A stretch of DNA of 39,942 nt from the NCBI GenBank assembly GCA_024103275.1, contig JAGFIV010000008.1:1-39942 (forward strand). The letters are read 5' to 3'. The DNA is from Flavobacteriales bacterium. Lineage in GTDB: Bacteria > Bacteroidota > Bacteroidia > Flavobacteriales_F > PHOS-HE28. How positions within the stretch are numbered: the stretch's first letter is position 1; each line of letters begins with the position of its first letter. The translations under genes and the position numbers were made by a program. Below the pieces are notes generated by a model. It did no database searches. It saw only the letters and a list, made by a program, of their open reading frames with translations, and was not told where the DNA came from. Shown here in pieces: positions 1 through 6,834 of this stretch.

Positions 1-965
1 TCATGGACCCCGAAAGCCCGTGGCCCGTGGTGGTGACCACCAGCCGTCTCCTCAGCACCGGCGTGGACGTGCAGACCTGCCGCGTGATCGCCCTGGACCG
101 CGAGATCGGCAGCATGACCGAGTTCAAGCAGATCGTGGGGCGCGGCACCCGCGTGCACGAGGACGCCGGCAAGTACTTCTTCACGATCCTCGATTTCCGC
201 AACGCCACCAAGCTCTTCGCCGACCCCGAGTTCGACGGCGAGCCGGTGCAGGTGTACGAGGCCGGCGAGGACGGGCCCATGACCCCGCCCGAACTGCCGC
301 CCGCCAGCGATGAGGAAGAGCCGATACCGCCTGAACCCGGCGAGGGCGAGACCATCCTGACGGGCCCGCCCCTCGGCGACCCACCGCCACCCGAAAAGCG
401 CAGCAAGGTGTACGTGGACAACGTGCCGGTGAGCATCGTGGCCGAGCGCGTGGAATACCTGGACACCCACGGCCGCCTGATCACCGAGAGCCTGCGCGAT
501 TTCACCCGCCACGAATTGCGCAAGCACTACGCCAGCCTCAACGATTTCCTGATCCGCTGGAACAAGGCCGACCGCAAGGCCGCCCTGCTCACCGAACTCG
601 AGAACGAGGGCCTGCCCTTGGACACTATTGCCGCGGAGCTGGGCAAGGACCTCGACCCCTTCGACCTGATCTGCCACATCGCCTTCGACCGCAAGCCCCT
701 CACCCGGAAGGAGCGCGCCAACAACGTGCGCAAACGCGACGCCTTCGCCAAGTACGGCCCGCAGGCCCGAGCCGTGCTCAACGCCTTGCTGGACAAGTAC
801 CAGGACGACGGCGTGCTGGACCTGGAGAATCCCATGATCCTGAGCATACCGCCCCTGAACACCTTGGGCACGCCCCTGCAACTGATCAAGGAGTTCGGGG
901 GACCCGAGCAATTCGAACAGGCCGTGCACGAGCTGCAGCGTGAACTGTACCAGACGGTGGCATGA
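1..965 (+). CDS. hsdR: Type I restriction enzyme R subunit, C-terminal part (cut by window edge)
   Basis: This is the C-terminal ~320 residues of the motor/nuclease subunit of a type I restriction-modification complex, which translocates DNA and cuts it when unmethylated sites are met. The first whole codon is at position 3 and the frame is open to the edge, so the N-terminal nuclease and first helicase domain lie outside. Helicase motif V (TGVDV, residues 19-23 of the fragment) and motif VI (QIVGRGTRV, 43-51) are visible. An acidic, proline-rich linker (about 75-130) follows, then a helical C-terminal domain of the EcoEI-type HsdR kind that contacts the HsdM/HsdS core. It ends in TGA, 93 bp before hsdM in the same direction, consistent with an hsdRMS operon. 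Identification is firm; whether the missing part is intact cannot be seen. Confidence 0.93.
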   Translation, partial: MDPESPWPVVVTTSRLLSTGVDVQTCRVIALDREIGSMTEFKQIVGRGTRVHEDAGKYFFTILDFRNATKLFADPEFDGEPVQVYEAGEDGPMTPPELPPASDEEEPIPPEPGEGETILTGPPLGDPPPPEKRSKVYVDNVPVSIVAERVEYLDTHGRLITESLRDFTRHELRKHYASLNDFLIRWNKADRKAALLTELENEGLPLDTIAAELGKDLDPFDLICHIAFDRKPLTRKERANNVRKRDAFAKYGPQARAVLNALLDKYQDDGVLDLENPMILSIPPLNTLGTPLQLIKEFGGPEQFEQAVHELQRELYQTVA

Positions 966-1058
966 CCGGAACCTTCAAACCGGATGCGAAAACACAACGG
1001 CATCACATGACCCGATCCAAATACCGCCCCGCCAGGAATTGATCCGGCCTGAACCACC

Positions 1059-2537
1059 ATGAGCGTAAGAAACACCGTCAAGTCCATCCAGGACATCATG
1101 CGCAAGGACGTGGGCGTGGATGGCGACGCCCAGCGCATCAGCCAGCTCTGCTGGATGTTCTTCCTGAAGATCATCGACGACCAGGACCAGGAGCTGGAAT
1201 TGACCCGCAAGGGCTACCACTCCCCCATCCCTGCCGAATTGCAGTGGCGCAGCTGGGCCGCCGATCCCGAGGGCATCACCGGTGATGCACTGCTCGGCTT
1301 CATCAACGACACCCTCTTCCCCACCCTGCAGGACCTGGCGCACACCGCACGCCGCAGCGAGCTGGACGAGGTGATCGCCCACCGCGCCCGCGTGGTGCGC
1401 AGCGTATTCGAGGACGCCTACAACTACATGAAGAGCGGCCAGCTGGTGCGCCAGGTGATCAACAAGATCAACGAGGTGGACTTCAACGACCTGGCCGACC
1501 GCCAGCACTTCGGCGATATCTACGAGCAGCTGCTGAACGACCTGCAGAGCGCCGGCAACGCGGGCGAGTACTACACGCCGCGCGCCGTCACCACCTTCAT
1601 GGTGCAGCAGACCGACCCCAGGCCCGGCGAACTGCTCTTCGACCCCGCCTGCGGCACCGGTGGCTTCCTCACCAGCAGCATCCGCCACATGCGCGCACAC
1701 TACGTGAAGAAGCCCGCCGACGAGCAGTTGATGCAGCAAAGCCTGCGCGCCGTGGAGAAGAAGCAGTTGCCCCACATGCTCTGCGTCACCAACATGCTGC
1801 TGCACGGCGTGGAGGACCCCAGCTTCGTGCAGCACGACAACACCCTGGCCCGCCCCTACATCAGCTGGGGCAAGGCCGACCGCGTGGACATCGTGCTCAC
1901 CAACCCGCCCTTCGGCGGCAAGGAGGAGGACGGCATCGAGCAGAACTTCCCCAAGCAGTTCCAGACCCGCGAGACCGCCGACCTCTTCCTGGCCCTCATT
2001 ATCCGCCTGCTGAAGACCGGCGGGCGCGCCGCCGTGGTGCTGCCCGACGGCACCCTCTTCGGCGAGGGTGTGAAGACCCGCCTGAAGGAGCACCTGCTGC
2101 AGGAATGCGACCTGCACACCATCGTGCGCCTGCCCAACAGCGTGTTCAAGCCCTACGCCAGCATCGGCACCAACCTGCTCTTCTTCGAGAAGGGGCGGCC
2201 CACCCGGGAGATCTGGTACTACGAGCACCGCGTGCCCGCCGACCAGAGGGCCTACAGCATGACCAGGCCCATCCGCCTGGAACACTTGCAGGCCTGTGCC
2301 GATTGGTGGGGCGGCGCCGAACGCAAGGGCCGCAAGGAGAGCGAGGTGGCCTGGAAGGTGGACATCGAGGCGGTGAAGGCCCGCGACTACAACCTGGACT
2401 GGAAGAACCCGCATGCCGTGGCGGAGGACCTGGGCGACCCCGCCGAACTGCTCACCCGACTGAACGCCGCCGAAGCCCGCGCCCACGACCTGCGCGAACA
2501 GCTCAAGGCCATCCTGCAAGAAGCCCTGCTGCGATGA
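1059..2537 (+). CDS. hsdM: Type I restriction-modification system DNA methyltransferase (M subunit)
   Basis: N6-adenine methyltransferase subunit (492 aa) that modifies the target adenine using S-adenosylmethionine, working as M2S1 with HsdS and as the core for HsdR. The N-terminal helical HsdM domain spans about residues 5-150. The methyltransferase domain shows the SAM-binding motif DPACGTGGF starting at D195 and the catalytic motif IV NPPF starting at N282. Length is normal for the family. The start ATG is followed by SVRNTVKSIQDIMRKD, a usual HsdM beginning. The gene ends CTGCTGCGATGA. The same 36-bp end sequence recurs just before hsdS, where it supplies that gene's ATG, so hsdM and hsdS probably once overlapped by ATGA before the transposase element came between them. 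Confidence 0.97.
   Translation: MSVRNTVKSIQDIMRKDVGVDGDAQRISQLCWMFFLKIIDDQDQELELTRKGYHSPIPAELQWRSWAADPEGITGDALLGFINDTLFPTLQDLAHTARRSELDEVIAHRARVVRSVFEDAYNYMKSGQLVRQVINKINEVDFNDLADRQHFGDIYEQLLNDLQSAGNAGEYYTPRAVTTFMVQQTDPRPGELLFDPACGTGGFLTSSIRHMRAHYVKKPADEQLMQQSLRAVEKKQLPHMLCVTNMLLHGVEDPSFVQHDNTLARPYISWGKADRVDIVLTNPPFGGKEEDGIEQNFPKQFQTRETADLFLALIIRLLKTGGRAAVVLPDGTLFGEGVKTRLKEHLLQECDLHTIVRLPNSVFKPYASIGTNLLFFEKGRPTREIWYYEHRVPADQRAYSMTRPIRLEHLQACADWWGGAERKGRKESEVAWKVDIEAVKARDYNLDWKNPHAVAEDLGDPAELLTRLNAAEARAHDLREQLKAILQEALLR
2502..2537 (+). repeat. 36-bp direct repeat, copy 1 (3' end of hsdM)
   Basis: The last 36 bp of hsdM including its TGA. It is identical to 3748-3783, which lies just upstream of and into the hsdS start codon. 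The two copies bracket the whole transposase/REP segment. IS200-like transposases normally make no target duplication, so its origin is unclear. Confidence 0.95.
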
Positions 2538-2563
2538 GGTTCGAACATGAAGCGAACGATAGG

Positions 2564-2683
2564 GCGGGCCTTCGGCCCTTGGAGGCGTGCATTGCACCTG
2601 TGCATGCACCTTCGATGCATGCACGCATAACACCGGGCCTTTGGCCCTGGGAATGCGCACAGCCTCAAAGCGCCAAAGGCGCG
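2564..2683 (+). repeat. 120-bp flank repeat, left copy
   Basis: It aligns without gaps to 3541-3660, with about 103 of 120 positions equal when counted by hand. It contains a gggcc/ggccc hairpin near each end, a central run of GCATGC-type palindromes (tgcatgcacc...gatgcatgca), and the gcgccaaaggcgc stem at its right edge. The copies are in direct orientation and bracket the array plus transposase. Confidence 0.88.
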
Positions 2684-2696
2684 GAAAATCCCATAC

Positions 2697-3040
2697 GAGG
2701 GCTGAAGGCCCTCGGAAGGAAACACCCGATCCATCTGAGCGCCAAGGGCGCGACACATCCCGAACGAGGGCTGAAGGCCCTCGAAGCGAAACATCCCATA
2801 CGAGGGCTGAAGGCCCTCGGAAGGGAACACCCGATCCATCTGAGCGCCAAGGGCGCGGAAAATCCCGAACGAGGGCTGAAGGCCCTCGAAGCGAAACATC
2901 CCATACGAGGGCTGAAGGCCCTCGGAAGGAAACACCCGATCCATCTGAGCGCCAAGGGCGCGGAAAATCCCGAACGAGGGCTGAAGGCCCTCGAAGCGAA
3001 AAATCCCATACGAGGGCTGAAGGCCCTCGGAAGGGAACGT
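2697..3040 (+). repeat. Tandem array of 105-bp palindrome-rich REP units (about 3.3 copies)
   Basis: Equivalent stems begin at 2697, 2802, 2907 and 3012, an exact period of 105 bp. Each unit holds two gagggctgaaggccctc stem-loops and one gcgccaagggcgc stem-loop, separated by A/C-rich linkers (aacacccgatccatctga; gaaacatcccatac). Copies differ at a few positions, mainly a/g in ggaag(g/a)aa. Because 105 is divisible by 3, several frames stay open across the array, giving repetitive translations that are not genes. This is a BIME-like composite REP array. Confidence 0.92.
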
Positions 3041-3080
3041 CCCCATCCATGAAGAGCCAAAGGCCCGACCTATACCCACG

Positions 3081-3533
3081 ATGCCGCAATCCCTCAGTCA
3101 TGTCATCATCCACCTCGTGTGGAGCACCAAGCACCGCGAGCGCAACCTCACCCCCGAGGTGCGCCCCGCCCTCCATGCCTACCTCGCCACCGTGTCGCGC
3201 AACGTGGAATGCCCGTGCTACCGCGTGAACGGCGTGGAGGACCATGTACACCTCGCCGTGCGCCTCTCGCGCACCATCACGCAGGCGCAACTCGTGGAAG
3301 AGCTGAAGACCTCTTCAAGCAAATGGCTCAAGACCCAGGCACCGCACTTGGAGGAATTCGCGTGGCAACGCGGGTACGCGGCCTTCTCGGTCTACTACAA
3401 GGAGGTGGACCGGCTGCTGGCCTACATCGATGGGCAGGAAGCGCACCACCGCAGGCAAGGCTTCCAGGATGAATACCGAACGCTGTTGAAGGAACATGAC
3501 ATTGAATTCGATGAGCGCTATATGTGGGATTAG
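3081..3533 (+). CDS. tnpA: REP-associated / IS200-like Y1 tyrosine transposase
   Basis: A 150-residue single-domain HUH nuclease of the IS200/IS605 (Y1) class, which cuts and rejoins single-stranded DNA at hairpins through a 5'-phosphotyrosine link. The HUH motif is in the sequence VEDHVHLAVRL (H-V-H around residue 56), and the catalytic tyrosine is likely the one in LLAYIDGQEAHH near residue 115, followed by the conserved HH/Q helix. Length matches complete proteins of the family, and no frameshift is seen. ATG at 3081 gives the normal N-terminus (SHVIIHLVWSTKHRE). The gene sits between a palindromic array and a 120-bp repeat, the context of RAYTs that mobilise REP sequences. No accessory TnpB gene is present. 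Confidence 0.92.
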   Translation: MPQSLSHVIIHLVWSTKHRERNLTPEVRPALHAYLATVSRNVECPCYRVNGVEDHVHLAVRLSRTITQAQLVEELKTSSSKWLKTQAPHLEEFAWQRGYAAFSVYYKEVDRLLAYIDGQEAHHRRQGFQDEYRTLLKEHDIEFDERYMWD

Positions 3534-3540
3534 CGATGGC

Positions 3541-3660
3541 GCGGGCCTTTGGCCCTTGGATGCGCGCATGGCGCATGTGCATGCCCCATCGATGCATGCA
3601 CGCATAGCACCGGGCCTTCGGCCCTGGGCAGGTGCACAACCTCAGGGCGCCAAGGGCGCG
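3541..3660 (+). repeat. 120-bp flank repeat, right copy
   Basis: Starts 7 bp after the transposase stop codon and is the ungapped partner of 2564-2683. It carries the same hairpins: gggcc/ggccc, the central atgcatg palindrome and gcgccaagggcgc. Confidence 0.88.
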
Positions 3661-3747
3661 ACATCATCCCGCGCATGGCCCAAAGGGTCATGCGCGACCT
3701 TATGCGCGCGTGGTCCAAAGGGCCTCGCGCAGGGAACGCGCGCACCC

Positions 3748-3783
3748 CTCAAGGCCATCCTGCAAGAAGCCCTGCTGCGATGA
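3748..3783 (+). repeat. 36-bp direct repeat, copy 2 (hsdS translation start region)
   Basis: Identical to the last 36 bp of hsdM (2502-2537). Its terminal ATGA supplies the hsdS start codon (ATG at 3780), so the duplication restores the sequence context that originally preceded hsdS. Confidence 0.95.
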
Positions 3784-5858
3784 ACGCCGAGCTGTTGCTG
3801 AAGCATTTCCACCAGCTGGGTGATGCGCCGGATGCCGTGCCCCGCCTGCGCCGGTTTATCCTCGACCTGGCCGTGCGCGGGAAGTTGGTGGAGCAGAACC
3901 CGAAGGATGAACCTGCGGCTGAACTCCTGAAGCGCATTGAAAAAGATACCACGTCCCGCTTAGTGTCCGGGGATTTCAGTGAGCCCAAGAACGCAATTGA
4001 GTTCCCGTGGAATGAATTGCCATTCTCAGTTCCGGAGCATTGGAAATGGGCTCGGCTTATCGAGTTCGCCGAAGTCTCCTATGGCTTTGCTTTCGACTCG
4101 AACAAGTTCAACAATGCTCAGCGTGGAATGCCCCTCATCCGCATTCGCGACATTTCGAAGGCCGATACTGAAGCCTACACAGAAGAAGCATACGACCGCT
4201 ACTATTTGGTGAACCACGGGGATATGCTCATTGGCATGGATGGCGACTTCAATGTCCGCAAATGGAAGGGCAAGGAGGCATTGCTAAACCAGCGCCTATG
4301 TAGGATCAAGGGATGGCGGCACGGTATCAACCCTGACTTCATCGTGATACCCTTACAAATGATCTTGGACCATCTACATAGTTCAACATCGCTGACCACT
4401 GTGAAGCATCTCTCCGCCAAACAGATGAACGGAGTGTATTTGCCACTCCCCCCCCTCCCCGAGCAACACCGCATCGTGGCCAAGGTGGAGGAGCTGATGA
4501 CGCTGTGCGACCAACTGGAGGCGGCGCAGCAGCAGCGCGAGGAGCAGCGCACCCGGCTCACCGCCGCCACCTGGCAGGCCGTGGTGGACGCGCCCGATGC
4601 CGCCCCCGCCCGCTCCGAGACCTGCCGCACGGCGTTGCAGCAGCTGCCCGCCCTCACCACTCGCCCCGGGCAGGTGAAGGCCCTGCGCCAAACCATCCTG
4701 GACCTGGCCGTGCGCGGGAAGTTGGTGGAGCAGAACCCGAAGGATGAACCTGCGGAGGTGTTGTTGGAGCGGATCAGGAAGGAGAAGGAGCGGTTGGTGG
4801 CAAGTGGTGAATTGCGGAAGAAGCAGGAACTTAAAGACCACGTGGACCATGAACTACTCTGGGAATTGCCAGCTAGCTGGGTCTGGTGCGGTATGGATGA
4901 GACCTATGAAATCACGAGCGGTATACAGAAGACCGGTGCACGCACACCGAAGGACAACTCATTCCCTTACTTAGGGGTTGGCAATGTCTATCGAGGGCGA
5001 CTTGATTTGAGCTCTGTTAAAAGGTTCGAGTTGTTCGCTGGTGAACTTGAAAAGTACCGACTGATGCGAGGAGATATTCTCCTTGTTGAGGGCAACGGAA
5101 GCGCAAGTGAGGTTGGGCGTTGTGCCCTTTGGAATGGAGAGATAAAGGATTGTGTTCATCAGAACCACATCATCCGTTGCCGAGCTATTGAGCATGGCAT
5201 TACCCCGTACGTTATGACCTACTTGAACTCTCCTCTTGGTGTAGAGAACATGACGGAGCTCGCGGTTACTTCAAGTGGCCTGTACAACCTCAGCGTGGGT
5301 AAGATTAGGACAATCATGGTTCCTCTCCCCCCCCTCCCCGAGCAACACCGCATCGTGGCCAAGGTGGAGGAGCTGATGGCGCTGTGCGATCAGCTGGAGG
5401 CGACGCTGGCCGAAGGGGAAATGGTGAAGGCGAAGGCGTTGGAGGCGTTGATCCGATCAGACGATGAGATGATCAGACGATCAGATAATGGCCTGCCTGC
5501 GGTGCCCGCCCCGAAAGCGGTCATGCGCACCCCGCGCTATGCCGAGGCGGCGGTGGAGCTGGCCGTGGCGGCGGAGCCTGCGCCGGTTTACGGAAAACCG
5601 CAGTCCGCAAGCCCGGTGGTGGCTACGCCGCGCCGCCGGGGCCGTCCCCGCAAAGCGGAAGCCCCGCAAACCGATGCCGCCGCCGGAGCAATCCTCGCTT
5701 TCCTCAAGGCTCACCCCGGCCTGCACGGCAAGGCGGCCATCCTCGCCGCCACCGGCATCGATGCCGCCGCCTGGAACGCCGCCATCAAGGCCCTGCTGGA
5801 AGCGGGCTCCGTGGTGCGGGAGGGGGAGAAGAAGGGGGCGCGGTACAGGGCACGGTGA
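3780..5858 (+). CDS. hsdS: Type I restriction system specificity subunit with C-terminal AT-hook extension
   Basis: DNA-recognition subunit (692 aa) that sets the bipartite target of the HsdM/HsdR complex. Two target recognition domains (about residues 55-225 and 345-520) are each followed by the same conserved helix with the motif PLPPLPEQHRIVAKVEEL. Each is preceded by a conserved block DLAVRGKLVEQNPKDEPA, encoded by identical 55-bp DNA repeats. The family is usually 400-500 aa; here about 150 residues are added. They comprise a low-complexity linker, an AT-hook (RRRGRPRK, GRP at 621-623) and a short winged-helix-like end (ILAFLKAHPGLHGKAAI...VVREGEKKGARY). The ATG at 3780 was chosen because it begins the usual HsdS N-terminus and lies in the duplicated ATGA; the frame is open upstream into repeat DNA, which is not coding. 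Both TRDs have lower G+C than the conserved parts, typical of exchanged recognition domains. Confidence 0.95.
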   Translation: MNAELLLKHFHQLGDAPDAVPRLRRFILDLAVRGKLVEQNPKDEPAAELLKRIEKDTTSRLVSGDFSEPKNAIEFPWNELPFSVPEHWKWARLIEFAEVSYGFAFDSNKFNNAQRGMPLIRIRDISKADTEAYTEEAYDRYYLVNHGDMLIGMDGDFNVRKWKGKEALLNQRLCRIKGWRHGINPDFIVIPLQMILDHLHSSTSLTTVKHLSAKQMNGVYLPLPPLPEQHRIVAKVEELMTLCDQLEAAQQQREEQRTRLTAATWQAVVDAPDAAPARSETCRTALQQLPALTTRPGQVKALRQTILDLAVRGKLVEQNPKDEPAEVLLERIRKEKERLVASGELRKKQELKDHVDHELLWELPASWVWCGMDETYEITSGIQKTGARTPKDNSFPYLGVGNVYRGRLDLSSVKRFELFAGELEKYRLMRGDILLVEGNGSASEVGRCALWNGEIKDCVHQNHIIRCRAIEHGITPYVMTYLNSPLGVENMTELAVTSSGLYNLSVGKIRTIMVPLPPLPEQHRIVAKVEELMALCDQLEATLAEGEMVKAKALEALIRSDDEMIRRSDNGLPAVPAPKAVMRTPRYAEAAVELAVAAEPAPVYGKPQSASPVVATPRRRGRPRKAEAPQTDAAAGAILAFLKAHPGLHGKAAILAATGIDAAAWNAAIKALLEAGSVVREGEKKGARYRAR
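3864..5378 (+). repeat. Paired intragenic direct repeats within hsdS
   Basis: Two identical pairs are present: a 55-bp repeat at 3864-3918 and 4701-4755, and a 54-bp repeat at 4446-4499 and 5325-5378. They encode the conserved regions that frame each target recognition domain. The 54-bp repeat includes a run of eight C (4448-4455 and 5327-5334). Confidence 0.95.
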
Positions 5859-5884
5859 GCTTCATGTCGTAAGCTTGTCCTACC

Positions 5885-6283
5885 ATGCGTCGGATCTACT
5901 TTCCGGAGCGCACCTATCAGGATTTCACCGACCCCTTGGTGAAACTGATCGGTATTGCACGGAGCATGGGTACGGCACATGGGCCGGTACAGCTGGACCT
6001 GGGCCGATGCCGCTTCCTGAGCCCATTGCTCGTCTGCGGTGCGGCCGCCCTGTTGAAGGAACATCAGGAACGTGGTGTCGCTTCGGAAGCCGTGGAGATG
6101 GGCCATGACCCGAACCTGAGTAGCTACTTGGAACTGGTGCGTTTCCCGAGCGGATACGCCCAGGCGGATGCCTCCTATGTGACCAAGCGCCTGCTGGCCA
6201 CCCTTCGGGGCCGGACGTACGTTCCCCTGATCACCTTTCCGGCTACCGCCGCGCCGGACAAGGGTCGCGAGGAATTGATCTAA
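5885..6283 (+). CDS. STAS-like domain protein, N-terminal half of a split STAS/ATPase gene
   Basis: A 132-residue protein with an alternating beta/alpha pattern (RRIYFPERTYQDFTDPLVKL; VQLDLGRCRFLSPLLVCGAAALL) resembling the STAS-like N-terminal domain of Bacteroidota ATP-binding proteins of about 290-300 aa. It ends at TAA 6281-6283, and the very next codons in the same frame continue straight into a GHKL ATPase domain (6287-6796). In homologues as I remember them the two domains are one polypeptide. A single C-to-T change (CAA to TAA) would explain the break. It is therefore either a nonsense-interrupted gene or a genuine two-ORF version with translational coupling. It starts 26 bp after hsdS. 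The function of the family is not established. Confidence 0.7.
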   Translation: MRRIYFPERTYQDFTDPLVKLIGIARSMGTAHGPVQLDLGRCRFLSPLLVCGAAALLKEHQERGVASEAVEMGHDPNLSSYLELVRFPSGYAQADASYVTKRLLATLRGRTYVPLITFPATAAPDKGREELI

Positions 6284-6286
6284 GCC

Positions 6287-6796
6287 GTGGAGGACCTGAT
6301 GGTGCACCAATGTGGCCTGGAGGGCCAGGTGCTGATGGCCCTGAAATACCTGGTTTCGGAACTGGTAGGCAACATCACCTACCATGCCGGCCACGGCAGC
6401 GGGTTCCTTTTCGCCCAATACCATCCCAACGGCGGATACCTCGATATCGCCGTTGCGGATACGGGGCGTGGTTTGCGGGGTTCCTACATCGCCAGTCCAT
6501 TGCATGGCGATCCCGGTTCCGATACAGCTGCGCTCCGGTTGGCCTTGGAAGGCCGCTCAACAAAAGATCAGGCGGTGAGCCGAGGCTATGGCATCCGCAC
6601 CTCCCGGCGCATGCTGGTGGAGGGTCTGGGTGGCTCCTTCTTCTACTGGAGCGGAAATGCCATGCTGTTGAACAATGCCACCAGGGATAACATCTTTGAA
6701 TTGAAGGACGGAACTCGTTTCCACGGATGTTATTTGGCCTTGCGGATCCCAACGGTCGCCAAACCAGGGTTTCAAGTCATGGGTTTCGTGGAGTGA
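6287..6796 (+). CDS. GHKL-type ATPase domain protein, C-terminal half of the split gene
   Basis: About 169 residues carrying the Bergerat ATP-binding fold of histidine kinases and anti-sigma kinases. The N box is in LVSELVGNITYHAG, the G1 box is ADTGRGL, and the G2-like segment is SRGYGIRTSRRML. No dimerisation histidine or receiver is present, so it resembles RsbW/SpoIIAB-like or other HATPase_c proteins rather than a full sensor kinase. It shares the frame of the preceding STAS-like ORF, from which only TAA and one codon separate it. The start given is GTG at 6287; ATG at 6299 is an alternative. The small DUF4325 protein downstream is a probable partner, by analogy with ATPase/STAS partner switches. 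That role is inference. Confidence 0.72.
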   Translation: MEDLMVHQCGLEGQVLMALKYLVSELVGNITYHAGHGSGFLFAQYHPNGGYLDIAVADTGRGLRGSYIASPLHGDPGSDTAALRLALEGRSTKDQAVSRGYGIRTSRRMLVEGLGGSFFYWSGNAMLLNNATRDNIFELKDGTRFHGCYLALRIPTVAKPGFQVMGFVE

Positions 6797-6822
6797 TCGG
6801 CGCCATTCGTCGAAAAACACCT

Positions 6823-6830
6823 TAATTTTG
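6823..6830 (+). promoter_or_regulatory. -7 box TAATTTTG before the DUF4325 gene
   Basis: Exact fit to the Bacteroidota -7 consensus TAnnTTTG, ending 4 nt before the ATG at 6835, so the transcript would be leaderless or nearly so. A clear -33 TTG is not seen. Confidence 0.5.
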
Positions 6831-6834
6831 CACC

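Larger units (their letters stand above)
2538..3783 (+). mobile_element. REP-associated transposase element inserted between hsdM and hsdS
   Basis: A 1246-bp segment separates two genes that normally abut. In order it contains a 26-bp lead, a 120-bp flank repeat (2564-2683), a tandem array of 105-bp palindromic units (about 2697-3040), the transposase gene (3081-3533), a second copy of the 120-bp flank repeat (3541-3660), about 87 bp of further GC-rich sequence, and a duplicate of the 36-bp hsdM end. Short stems of the REP kind (gggcc-tt-ggccc, gcgccaagggcgc, gagggctgaaggccctc) recur throughout. A single-domain Y1 transposase bounded by palindromes is the organisation of RAYT/REP systems. The boundaries are inferred from the 36-bp duplication. 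Confidence 0.8.

Noticed and set aside
2690..3045. CRISPR-like periodic array
   Set aside because: The period is 105 bp, there are no unique spacers, units contain three hairpins, and no cas genes are near. It is a REP/BIME array tied to the adjacent transposase.
975..3290. 771-codon open frame antisense to hsdM and continuing through the REP array
   Set aside because: It is the reverse of a well-supported gene in G+C-rich DNA. Its repetitive middle (FRGPSALVWD repeats) simply translates the 105-bp repeat, whose length divisible by three keeps frames open.
3549..3779. 77-codon N-terminal extension of HsdS
   Set aside because: It would translate the 120-bp repeat and other palindromic DNA of the transposase element. 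The ATG at 3780 gives the normal HsdS N-terminus and lies in the duplicated ATGA.
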